From contig NZ_JAPDIR010000006.1 of the NCBI RefSeq assembly GCF_029870595.1, forward strand, positions 1 to 33,263: DNA of 33,263 nt, read 5' to 3'. The stretch is from Sphingomonas sp. CBMAI 2297. Lineage in GTDB: Bacteria > Pseudomonadota > Alphaproteobacteria > Sphingomonadales > Sphingomonadaceae. A program made the translations under genes and the position numbers. Below the pieces are notes generated by a model that was not told where the DNA came from, did no database searches, and worked only from the letters and a program-made list of their open reading frames with translations. Below, one piece after another: positions 16,801 to 23,336 of the stretch; within the stretch, counting starts at the first letter, position 1, and each line of letters begins with the position of its first letter.

Positions 16801-17222
16801 CGCCGATCCAGAACCTGATCGCCGCGCGCGCCGCGGGAACGATCAACGCGGGCACCAACATCGCCGATGCGGGCGACCTCGTCCGCCAGAACGGCAAGCC
16901 GCGCTGGAAGGTCACCGGCTCGATCACCTGGGAGAAGGGGCCGTTCCAGATCGGCGGCTTCACCCAATATACCAGCGACGTCCTCGATACGAACCTGCTC
17001 GATTCGGCCGGTGCCGCCTGGCTGATCGAGGACCGGATGACCTTCAACCTCTATGGCCAGGTCACGGTCGGCAAGCGCGACAATGGCGGCCGCTACCGTC
17101 TGCGCATCGGCGTGCGCAACCTCACCAACGAGTCGCCGCCGCTCAGCTCGAACGGCTTCCTGGGCTCGCTCTACACCCCCTATGGCCGCTACTGGTACGC
17201 CAACATGCGGGCGAGCTTCTGA
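13845..17222 (+). CDS. TonB-dependent receptor with STN signalling domain
   Basis: A 1125-residue outer-membrane receptor and signal transducer. The signal peptide (MNTRQLLLATVAAFVAVPAA, then AQA) is followed by an STN domain (about 28-100: IHFSGGTLDSALMQVAQQTG, VQLVFTDPAI, YTIRDALELLLANSRYTYRF), the part that talks to FecR. After a Pro/Ala-rich linker come the TonB-box-like EIVVVGSQIRG (149-159), a plug (INLRNLGVGNTLVLLNGRR, LERMEVLRDGAAAIYGSDAV, AGVVNTV) and a barrel ending in ANMRASF. ATG 13845 has an AGGGGGG site nine bases upstream. The divergent ECF sigma and FecR genes are its likely regulators, which would make this operon substrate-induced. The stop overlaps the next start by one base (TGATG). 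The ligand is probably what the two following hydrolases attack. Confidence 0.96.
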   Translation: MNTRQLLLATVAAFVAVPAAAQAREAVRHEIHFSGGTLDSALMQVAQQTGVQLVFTDPAIARIKAPRLEGRYTIRDALELLLANSRYTYRFTGPNSVRVMPRGEAQPTPRPVALYQDSPAPAPTGDQQAAAETASVEQAVNGDEAPPPEIVVVGSQIRGSKVTAALPVTVVDEAQIGATGATSGDELFRSIPQLGDVSFNSSYLPNSSNSARGDVGSINLRNLGVGNTLVLLNGRRVVNHPTSRADDNLVPVLTVNTNAIPVFGLERMEVLRDGAAAIYGSDAVAGVVNTVLKTDYQGVELEGQVGWGEGSHLFETNTHLLAGRNLGDRGNITLFASYDKRDGVLASDFDYTRSNDNRPLFVGTRFEGATSLDGRSTITPWGSFQTVGNVVVRQGTTALTNTSGQFHIQPTSFTGCPAGGAGIIGGTNCVATGTSSTAGIRELRFDAPLAFNTNVTPNIRRINLFLNGHYELGGGVELFGEAGYYNGQSNSIQASTGTLSSGPLTIAANAYYNPFGPVGSPNRLPGINAAATGQAITLSSYNFADVGPNHVNVLNTQYRLLGGLRFKALGLEWESAALYSEARVRDTSDGISQTLLQRQINLTTPDAYNPFNGSGLTPPSGADNTPSSLAAINAIRIKTTRVSTSTLAMWDIKGSTTDLIRLPGGNVGLAIGGEVRRETQRDDRDPRVDGTIQFTDSITGAVNGSDLVGTSPSPDTSGRRTVAAAYLELAVPVVSPDMHIPLVRNIELQLAGRFEHYSDVGSVAKPKIAAAWDIVRGLRLRGSYAEGFKAPNLEQINATMVTRSNTRTDWVRCEAQLRTAAISSFANCSQGFATTARRSGNPDLKPEQSKTWTVGMVLEPHFLDATVGRMTFTADYWHVSQKGIVGLFGEGNALINDYLLRVQGSSDPNVIRAAPTAEDTALFAGSGLAPVGRVLYVNDKYVNLLPQEAAGIDLGFNWRLPDFGAGRISLNANAAYLDKFFLEPSPPIQNLIAARAAGTINAGTNIADAGDLVRQNGKPRWKVTGSITWEKGPFQIGGFTQYTSDVLDTNLLDSAGAAWLIEDRMTFNLYGQVTVGKRDNGGRYRLRIGVRNLTNESPPLSSNGFLGSLYTPYGRYWYANMRASF

Positions 17223-18955
17223 TGCGGATCGCGCTCGCCCTGGCGCTGGCGTCGCTCGCGGCACCGGCCTTCGCCCAGGAAGCACCGGAGGCGCCCGCTA
17301 CGCAGCGCGTCTCCGGTGGCGACATCGTCGCCTATGACCAGATCCACAAGCCCGCGATCGGGCGCGGAGGCATGGTCGTGAGCCAGAACAGGATCGCGGC
17401 GGAAGTAGGCGCCGCGATCCTCCGCAAGGGCGGCAACGCGGTCGACGCCGCGATCGCCACCGCCTTTGCGCTGGCGGTGACGCTGCCGCGCGCCGGCAAT
17501 GTCGGCGGCGGCGGCTATATGCTGATCCACATGGCGGCGAAGGACGGCAAGCCCGCCCGGACGATCGCGATCGATTATTACGGCCAGGCCTCGCGCAACA
17601 CGACGCCGGACCTGCTGCTCGGCGCCAACGGCAGGATGGATCCCGCCAAGAGCTACTCGATGAAGGGCGTCGCCATCCCCGGCACGGTCGCCGGCCTGTG
17701 GGAAGCGCACAAGCGCTTCGGCGCGCTGCCCTGGGGCACGCTGATCGCGCCCGCCATCGCCATGGCGCGGGACGGCGTGATCCTGTCGGACGACGAAGCC
17801 CAGGCCAATGCCGAGCAGAAGAAGGCGATGCACGACGATCCCGCCGCGCTCGCCGTCTTCTTCAAGCCGGACGGCAGCGCCTATGCCCCCGGCGAGCGCT
17901 GGAAGCAGCCCGACCTCGCGGCGACACTGCAGGTCATCGCCGCCAGCGGCCGCGACGGCTTCTACACCGGCGCCATCGCCCAGAAGATCGCGGCGGGCAT
18001 GAAGGCCGGCGGCGGCGTGATCGACGCGAAGGACCTGGCCGATTACCAGCCGGTGATCTCCGAGCCGATCTGGTCGAGCTACCGGGGCATGCCGATCGCC
18101 TATATGCCGCCCACCGCCTCGGGCGTGAGCGTCGCCGAGGCGATGAACATCCTCGAGCGCTTCCCGGTGCGCGAGCAGCGCTGGGGCAGCGTCGCCAATC
18201 TCCACCTGCTGGCCGAGACGCTGAAGATCGTCTGGTCGGACCGCCGGCTGGTCGGCGGCGGGCCGGACTGGCGGACCCCGGCAAAGGGTCTCGCCAGCAA
18301 GGAATATGCGGCCGAGCGCGCGAAACTGATCCGCGCCGATGGTTCGCTCGACGCCAAGACCCTGCCCGACGGCAATCCCTATCCGTTCGAAAGCAAGGAC
18401 ACGACGCATTTCTCGGTCGTGGACGCGGCGGGCAACGCGGTGAGCAACACCTATACCCTCTCCGCCTCCTATGGCGCGCATGTCGTGGCGCCGGGCACGG
18501 GCATCCTGCTCAACAACTCGCTCGGCAACCTCGCCTGGGGCCGTCGCGGCGAGGAATGGAAGGCCACCCAGCCGGTCCCCGGCAAGCGCGTCGGCTCGAC
18601 GATCACGCCGATGATCGTGTTCAAGAACGACAGGCCCTGGCTGGTCACCGGCACGCCCGGCGGCGGCTATATCATCGCGACGATGGTGCAGATGCTCTCC
18701 AACGTGATCGACCACCGCCTGAACGTCGCCGAGGCCGCCGAGCGCCCGCGGATCAACCAGTCGGGCGGCGACGGTCCGCTCGAGCTGGAAGAGGGTTTCT
18801 CGCCGGACATCATTCCCCTGCTCGAGGCGAAGGGGCACAAGGTGCGCGCGTCGAACACCATGGGCTCGGTCCAGTCGATCATGGTCGAGGGCGACAGGTT
18901 CCTGGGATCGGCGGACACGCGCCGGCCCGATGCCGCGGCCATCGGCGCCAAATAG
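17222..18955 (+). CDS. ggt: Gamma-glutamyltransferase-like Ntn hydrolase, exported
   Basis: A 577-residue proenzyme of the gamma-glutamyltranspeptidase family (Ntn hydrolases). Members cleave themselves before a Thr and then hydrolyse or transfer gamma-glutamyl groups. The signal peptide is MRIALALALASLAAPAFAQ. GGNAVDAAIATAFAL (70-84) and GNVGGGGYM (92-100) are family hallmarks. Self-cleavage should fall between Asp393 and Thr394 in DTTHFSVVD, giving a small subunit of 184 residues, close to the usual size. TGTPGGGYI supplies the oxyanion glycines. Oddly, where E. coli GGT has DFREMAP with the substrate-binding Arg114, this protein has DYYGQAS (118-124), and the Asn411 and Asp433 positions read Ser (TYTLS) and probably Asn (NNSLGN). 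Classic gamma-glutamyl binding may therefore be altered, and the name is a family name only. It is translationally coupled to the receptor upstream. Confidence 0.93.
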   Translation: MRIALALALASLAAPAFAQEAPEAPATQRVSGGDIVAYDQIHKPAIGRGGMVVSQNRIAAEVGAAILRKGGNAVDAAIATAFALAVTLPRAGNVGGGGYMLIHMAAKDGKPARTIAIDYYGQASRNTTPDLLLGANGRMDPAKSYSMKGVAIPGTVAGLWEAHKRFGALPWGTLIAPAIAMARDGVILSDDEAQANAEQKKAMHDDPAALAVFFKPDGSAYAPGERWKQPDLAATLQVIAASGRDGFYTGAIAQKIAAGMKAGGGVIDAKDLADYQPVISEPIWSSYRGMPIAYMPPTASGVSVAEAMNILERFPVREQRWGSVANLHLLAETLKIVWSDRRLVGGGPDWRTPAKGLASKEYAAERAKLIRADGSLDAKTLPDGNPYPFESKDTTHFSVVDAAGNAVSNTYTLSASYGAHVVAPGTGILLNNSLGNLAWGRRGEEWKATQPVPGKRVGSTITPMIVFKNDRPWLVTGTPGGGYIIATMVQMLSNVIDHRLNVAEAAERPRINQSGGDGPLELEEGFSPDIIPLLEAKGHKVRASNTMGSVQSIMVEGDRFLGSADTRRPDAAAIGAK

Positions 18956-18975
18956 AACATAGGAGAGTGCACGAG

Positions 18976-20454
18976 ATGACGATCAAGACCGCGCTGCTGC
19001 TCGCCGCCGCGCTCGCGCCCCTGTCCGCCCATGCGCAGGGCGTGCCCGAGGCGCAGCGCAGCGCCATGCTCGCCGCCATCGACAAGCATGCGCCCGAGCT
19101 GGAGAGCACCGCCAAGACGATCTGGGGCTGGTCCGAAGTCGGCTATCAGGAGAACAAGTCCTCCGCGCTGCTCCAGGCGCGGCTGAAAAAGGCCGGCTTC
19201 GCCGTCACCCCCGGCGTCGCCGGCATGCCGACGGCCTTCGTCGCCAGCTTCAAGCAGGGCTCGGGCCCGGTCATCGGCATCCTCGCCGAATATGACGCCC
19301 TGCCCGGCCTCGCCCAGACCACCGCGCCGACCAAGACGGCGATCCCCGGCAAGGCGGCCGGCCATGGCTGCGGCCATAATCTGTTCGGCGCGGCGAGCGT
19401 CGAGGCGGCCATCGCGATCAGGGAATGGATGATCGCCAACAAGGTGCAGGGCGAGCTGCGCGTCTATGGCTCGCCCGCCGAGGAAGGCGGCTCGGGCAAG
19501 GTCTATCTCGTCCGCGCCGGCCTGTTCGACGATGTCTCGGCGGTGCTCCACTGGCATCCGGGCGACGCCAACGGCGTCTCGACCGGCAAGAGCATGGCCA
19601 ATATCTCCGGCAAGTTCCGCTTCCACGGTATCAGCGCCCATGCGGCGGCATCGCCCGACAAGGGGCGCTCGGCGCTCGACGGCGTCGAGGTGATGGACGT
19701 CGCGGTGAACTTCATGCGCGAGCACATCCCGTCCTCGACGCGCATCCACAACATCATCACCGCGGGCGGCGAAGCGCCGAACGTCGTGCCTGATTTCGCC
19801 GAGAGCTATTATTATGTCCGCAACGTCGATCCCGCGATCGTGCGCGACGTGTGGGCCCGCGTGGTGAAGGCGGCCGAGGGCTCGGCAATGGCAACGGGCA
19901 CCACGGTCGACAACGAGATCACCGGCGGCGTCTATTCGATGCTCGCGAGCGAGACCCTCGCCAAGGTGATGACCCGCAACCTCGACGCGGTGGGCGGCGA
20001 GCAGTGGACGCCGCAGGAGATCGCCTGGGCGACCGAGCTGCAGAAGACGCTGCCGACGCAAAAGCCGCTGGATTCGGTGCGGCAGACCAGCTCGCGCGAG
20101 CGCGGCCCGGACGGCGGCGGCTCGACCGACGTGTCCGACATCAGCTGGACGGTGCCGACGATCGGCCTCAACGCCGCCACCTGGGTTCCCGGCACGCCCG
20201 CGCACAGCTGGCAAGCCGTGGCGGCATCGGGCTCGTCGATCGGGATCAAGGGCGCGGCAGTCGCGGCCAAGACGCTCGCGCTGACGGCGGCGGACCTGTT
20301 CCTGAGCCCCGAGACGCTGGCGGCGGCGAAGGCCGAGCTCGACAAGGCGCGTGGCCCGGCGTTCCGTTATGACGCGCTGCTGGGCAAGCGGGCACCCGCG
20401 CTCGACTATCGCAAGCCCACCCCCGCCTGGGAAGGCACGGCGAAATCGAACTGA
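18976..20454 (+). CDS. Exported M20D amidohydrolase, AbgB-like
   Basis: A 492-residue metal-dependent amidohydrolase of the M20D type. AbgB, part of the p-aminobenzoyl-glutamate hydrolase, is the closest named relative I recognise. The signal peptide is MTIKTALLLAAALAPLSAHAQ. Metal-site motifs are ILAEYDALPG (102-111), GHGCGHN (129-135, Cys132 and His134), PAEEGGSGK (168-175, Glu169 and Glu170) and LHWHPG (191-196); an insert domain for dimer contact follows, with FHGISAHAAASPDKGRSALD. The N-terminal part near GWSEVGYQE is also typical of AbgB-like proteins. ATG 18976 has AGGAG at 18961-18965 upstream. The 20-base gap after the GGT-like gene makes it the third gene of the receptor operon. It probably finishes breakdown of the imported compound in the periplasm by releasing an amide-linked acidic residue; substrate unknown. 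Confidence 0.93.
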   Translation: MTIKTALLLAAALAPLSAHAQGVPEAQRSAMLAAIDKHAPELESTAKTIWGWSEVGYQENKSSALLQARLKKAGFAVTPGVAGMPTAFVASFKQGSGPVIGILAEYDALPGLAQTTAPTKTAIPGKAAGHGCGHNLFGAASVEAAIAIREWMIANKVQGELRVYGSPAEEGGSGKVYLVRAGLFDDVSAVLHWHPGDANGVSTGKSMANISGKFRFHGISAHAAASPDKGRSALDGVEVMDVAVNFMREHIPSSTRIHNIITAGGEAPNVVPDFAESYYYVRNVDPAIVRDVWARVVKAAEGSAMATGTTVDNEITGGVYSMLASETLAKVMTRNLDAVGGEQWTPQEIAWATELQKTLPTQKPLDSVRQTSSRERGPDGGGSTDVSDISWTVPTIGLNAATWVPGTPAHSWQAVAASGSSIGIKGAAVAAKTLALTAADLFLSPETLAAAKAELDKARGPAFRYDALLGKRAPALDYRKPTPAWEGTAKSN

Positions 20455-20512
20455 CCCGATGACCGGCCGGGGGTGAAGGCATCGCCTGGGTTGGGCCCTA
20501 TATTCCCTCGAC

Positions 20513-20564
20513 CGTCATCCCCGCCACCCCTTCAACCGTCATCCCCACGCAGGCGGGGATGACG
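20513..20564. repeat. Palindromic GTCATCCC-type repeat, copy 2 with a half copy
   Basis: CGTCATCCCC at 20537-20546 and GGGGATGACG at 20555-20564 form a perfect ten-base-pair inverted repeat around ACGCAGGC. A further left half, CGTCATCCCCGCC, starts at 20513. This is nearly the same element as at 6445-6472. It follows the last gene of the receptor/GGT/amidohydrolase operon by 83 bases and may end its transcript. The remainder of this gene-free stretch (20565-20748) shows nothing else recognisable and is less GC-rich. Confidence 0.75.
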
Positions 20565-20748
20565 AGAGCGGGAATATGAGTCCGCAACCTAGGGTGGAAC
20601 CCATAAACGACCGCTTTCGGTATATCGGATTAATCGGCCGATCTTGGGTGGCTAGCTGCCATTGCCAGCCATGATTGCTCGTAACTCGCTCAAGCCTGCG
20701 AGTAGACGCTGCCGCTTACTGATCACCATCAGCGTTCGAGCATGACGC

Positions 20749-21066
20749 CTACTGACATTCTCGACTGATAATCGCACGCCGCTTCTCCAAAGCAGCAAGC
20801 TGCTCACCTAGGTACGCGCGCTCTCTATCCAATTCGGTCGTGTGATGACGTCCGTTCCGGCTGAACGTTCTCGTTTGTCCTCGGATAAAGGATTGGCGTT
20901 CGTCGACCAAGCGGAGGGCAAGTCGGCAATCCTTAGCATCGCGCGCGCGGACTAGGGCGCGGACGAATACTCCTTCGGATCGGAGCTGCTCGACAGTTTG
21001 CGCGTGCGATCTTTCCGCGCTGAGCCCCAGCACGACGGCGCACGCTAGGAAGATCGGCTGCTTCAC
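20749..21066 (-). CDS. Small exported protein of unknown function
   Basis: A 105-residue reading frame not recognised as any family. It starts at GTG 21066 and begins with a plausible signal peptide (MKQPIFLACAVVLGLSAERS, then HAQ). The mature part is strongly basic and helical, rich in Arg and Leu (EQLRSEG, RALVRARDAKDC, LDRERAYLGEQLAALEKRR) and may form a short coiled coil near its C-terminus; it has two Cys after cleavage. The ribosome site is poor, and codon use and GC are lower than in the neighbours, so it could be an acquired gene or a decayed one. It stands alone: the M20D operon converges on it from the left, and 135 bases with no visible signal (21067-21201) separate it from the glycosyltransferase stop. 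Confidence 0.5.
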   Translation of the reverse strand: MKQPIFLACAVVLGLSAERSHAQTVEQLRSEGVFVRALVRARDAKDCRLALRLVDERQSFIRGQTRTFSRNGRHHTTELDRERAYLGEQLAALEKRRAIISRECQ

Positions 21067-21201
21067 GTCGTGTCTTTCTAGTGCCTAGGTTCCGGCGATT
21101 TCGTCCGCCGCCGATGCAATCGATCGACCGTTGGTGACACTCTTTCTGAACCTCCGCAATTGGGGGCGTTTGCCGACAGGCCGCTTTTGTGAGTCTACGA
21201 C

Positions 21202-22350
21202 CTAAGCGGCGGCGCTTACCCTGCGACGGGTGCCGAGCAGATCGGCATAGCTGGCGACCACATTGTCCAGGATCTCGGACCAGCGATAGCCCCGCGCCTC
21301 GGCATGGGCCGCCGCCGCCATCGCGAAGCGGAGGTCCGGGCGCTCGACGAGCTGCGCCACGGCATCGGCAAGACGGCCCGCCTCGGGCGCCGTCAGCAGG
21401 CCGGACCTGCCGGAAGCGATGAGCGCGCGGGCGCTGCCCGCATCGGCGCTGACGACCGCGAGGCCGGAAGCCATCGCCTCCAGGTTCACATTGCCAAAGG
21501 CCTCGGTCATGCTCGGATTGATCAGGATGTCGGCGCTCGCCACCGCGCGGCCCAGCGCGGGACCGTCGAGATGGCCGGCGAAGACCGCTTCGGGCAGCAG
21601 GGCCCGGAACCGCGCCTCGGCCGGCCCCGCGCCGACGATCAGCGGGCGGAGCGGATAGCCGCGATCGCGCAGCGCCTGGATGGTATCGGCAAAGGTGGCT
21701 ATCCCCTTCTCGATGACCAGCCGCCCGAAGAAGATCGGCACGATCTCGTCGTCGCGATATCCCAGGCCGCGCCGCCAGTTCAGGTCGCGCAATGCCGGCG
21801 AGAAGGCCGCGGGATCGACGCCACGGCCCCAGATGGCGATGTCCTCGCCCGGCACGCCCATCGCCACCAGGCTCTCGGCCGAGGCGGCGTTCGGTGCCAG
21901 GACGCGATCGCTCGCGCGATAGAAGCGCTGCAGCCGGCGCTCGCCCCAGCGCCGCAGGACGCCCAGGCCATAATAGTCGAAATAGGTCTCGAACCGGGTG
22001 TGCAGGCTGGCCACCACCGGCACGCCGAGCCGGCGCGCCAGCTTCTGCGCGCCAGTGCCGAGCAGGTCGGGCGCGGACACGTGCACGATGTTCGGCGCGA
22101 AGCGCTCTACATCCGCGCGCACCGACGCCGGCAGGCCGAGCGCCACCCGGAACTCGCTGCGCCCGGGAATCGGCACCGACGGGACCGACACGAGATCCCC
22201 CGCGGGCGCGAAGGCCGGATCGGCGATCGTCGGCGAATAGACCCGCACGGCGGCGCCGCGCGCGAGCAGGTGATCGACGAGCCGGTTGAGCGCGCGATTG
22301 GCGCCGTCGCGCACGCAGTTATAGTTGCCCGAGAAGAGCGCGATCCGCAT
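21202..22350 (-). CDS. Glycosyltransferase family 4 (GT-B fold)
   Basis: A 382-residue cytoplasmic or membrane-associated retaining glycosyltransferase of the GT4 type, which builds glycolipids or surface polysaccharide from nucleotide sugars. The N-terminal domain starts MRIALFSGNYNCVRDGANRA, as in MgtA/GtfA-like mannosyl- or glucosyltransferases. Donor-site motifs are FFGRLVIEKG (208-217) and the EX7E motif in TEAFGNVNLEAMASG (Glu283 and Glu291). The reading frame stays open upstream to an ATG at 22503, adding 51 residues, but these have no family look and a hairpin lies in that stretch (22445-22466). ATG 22350, or 22365 five codons before it, is therefore preferred. Neither has a clear ribosome site, so the start is uncertain. 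Acceptor and sugar are unknown. Confidence 0.88.
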   Translation of the reverse strand: MRIALFSGNYNCVRDGANRALNRLVDHLLARGAAVRVYSPTIADPAFAPAGDLVSVPSVPIPGRSEFRVALGLPASVRADVERFAPNIVHVSAPDLLGTGAQKLARRLGVPVVASLHTRFETYFDYYGLGVLRRWGERRLQRFYRASDRVLAPNAASAESLVAMGVPGEDIAIWGRGVDPAAFSPALRDLNWRRGLGYRDDEIVPIFFGRLVIEKGIATFADTIQALRDRGYPLRPLIVGAGPAEARFRALLPEAVFAGHLDGPALGRAVASADILINPSMTEAFGNVNLEAMASGLAVVSADAGSARALIASGRSGLLTAPEAGRLADAVAQLVERPDLRFAMAAAAHAEARGYRWSEILDNVVASYADLLGTRRRVSAAA

Positions 22351-22444
22351 GCCGGCGGCGGGCATGGCGTCATTGGCAGGGCGCGTCGCGCCCGGCTCGC
22401 ACGCGGCCGAATCGGACGGCCCCATCGAGCGGACCAGGGCAGGA

Positions 22445-22466
22445 CGCCCGCCCCGCGAGGCGGGCG
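22445..22466. other. GC-rich hairpin upstream of the glycosyltransferase
   Basis: CGCCCGCC at 22445-22452 and GGCGGGCG at 22459-22466 form an eight-base-pair stem with loop CCGCGA. It lies in the possible N-terminal extension or 5' leader of the glycosyltransferase gene, 95 bases before ATG 22350. No T-run follows on either strand. It could be a leader structure; this is also an argument for the shorter start. Confidence 0.4.
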
Positions 22467-22570
22467 GGCCGGCGCTGCTAGGGTTGACCAGTGACATCTT
22501 CATCTTGGACAGTCAGATAACATGGATCGCCCGCGGAACGATGACGTTCCCCCGGGCGGCCCCATATTCC

Positions 22571-23089
22571 TTACGGCAGATGAATGACGACTGACACGGC
22601 ACGCCGATTCTGGGCGTGCGAGGCTTCGTCGGAGCCCAGCGCCTCGGGCCGTTCCTTGCCATAGGAAATGGTCGTGATCCGGTTCGGCGCGATTCCCTGC
22701 AGCGCCAGGAAGTCGGCCGCCGCCCGCGCGCGGCGATCGCCCAGCGCCAGATTATACTCGCGGGTGCCGCGCTCGTCGGCATGGCCCTCGACCAGGAAGC
22801 CCACGCGCGGATGCTGGCGCAGCCACTGCGCCTGGCGCGTCAGCGTAGCGCGCGCTTCGGGGGAGAGGCTGAAGGCATCGAAGGTGAAGAAGACGCGATC
22901 GCTGCCCGCGCTGGCCACCAGATCCGCCTGCAGCCGCGCCAGCGCCGGATCCTCGCCATTCTCGACATAGGGCTCGCCACCGCCAACCGTGCTGGATCCG
23001 TCCGCCGCGTTGCCGGGGTGCGCTCGCTTGGCGCAGCCGCCAAGGGCCACCGCACCCATCATCACCGCCAGCACGAATTCCCTACGCAT
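22571..23089 (-). CDS. OmpA-family peptidoglycan-associated lipoprotein (Pal-like)
   Basis: A 172-residue lipoprotein. A signal sequence ends in the lipobox ALGGC, so Cys19 would be lipidated and the protein anchored in the outer membrane. After a Gly/Ser-rich linker, the OmpA C-terminal domain (about 66-172) binds peptidoglycan; the Pal hallmark VEGHADERGTREYNLALGD is present, with RRARAAADFL and the closing NRRAVSVVI. The length matches Pal. ATG 23089 has GGAG five bases upstream. TolA, TolB and YbgF are not nearby, so this is a copy outside a tol-pal operon, either a second Pal or the sole one relocated; the window cannot tell. It lies in the same direction as the glycosyltransferase, with the gap between them open to debate because of the start choice. 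Confidence 0.93.
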   Translation of the reverse strand: MRREFVLAVMMGAVALGGCAKRAHPGNAADGSSTVGGGEPYVENGEDPALARLQADLVASAGSDRVFFTFDAFSLSPEARATLTRQAQWLRQHPRVGFLVEGHADERGTREYNLALGDRRARAAADFLALQGIAPNRITTISYGKERPEALGSDEASHAQNRRAVSVVIHLP

Positions 23090-23103
23090 AACTTCTCCAA
23101 GAA

Positions 23104-23118
23104 ATGTTTCGGAAACAT
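23104..23118. promoter_or_regulatory. 15-base palindrome just upstream of the Pal-like gene
   Basis: ATGTTTC-G-GAAACAT is a perfect palindrome placed 15 bases before the ATG of the Pal-like gene (23089), next to its ribosome site. The position suggests an operator or a small RNA hairpin that could affect initiation. The surrounding gap (23090-23336) otherwise shows only a short AT-rich stretch near 23143-23162, which may hold the promoters of this gene and of the divergent kinase gene. Confidence 0.4.
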
Positions 23119-23336
23119 CCCTAGAGAAGCTTGGCCCGCGGGCGTTACTATAGGTTTTTTATGCATGGACCGGGATCGGCCGCCGCCATAGGCATTCGGC
23201 GAGAGCGCGCTATTGCACCCCCTCATGCAAGCCTCCCCCCAAGAGAGGCGCGCGTTCCCACCGCGGCGGCGGGCACATTGGGCTCCCGGCCCCGGCCCGC
23301 CGCCCGGACCAACCCCTCGCGGGTATCAGGAGCTCG

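Noticed and set aside
13827..17285. Minus-strand open frame of about 1152 codons opposite the STN receptor
   Set aside because: Low-complexity antisense shadow; the plus strand is an unmistakable TonB receptor.
6511..20454. Lasso-peptide or microcystin-type (mlr) degradation cluster
   Set aside because: Receptors with FecI/FecR recall lasso-peptide loci, and sphingomonads degrade microcystin, but no precursor, cyclase, S9 isopeptidase, mlrA-type or M81 gene is present.
22351..22503. 51-residue N-terminal extension of the glycosyltransferase
   Set aside because: Not family-like, no ribosome site at 22503, and a hairpin lies within; kept only as an alternative start.
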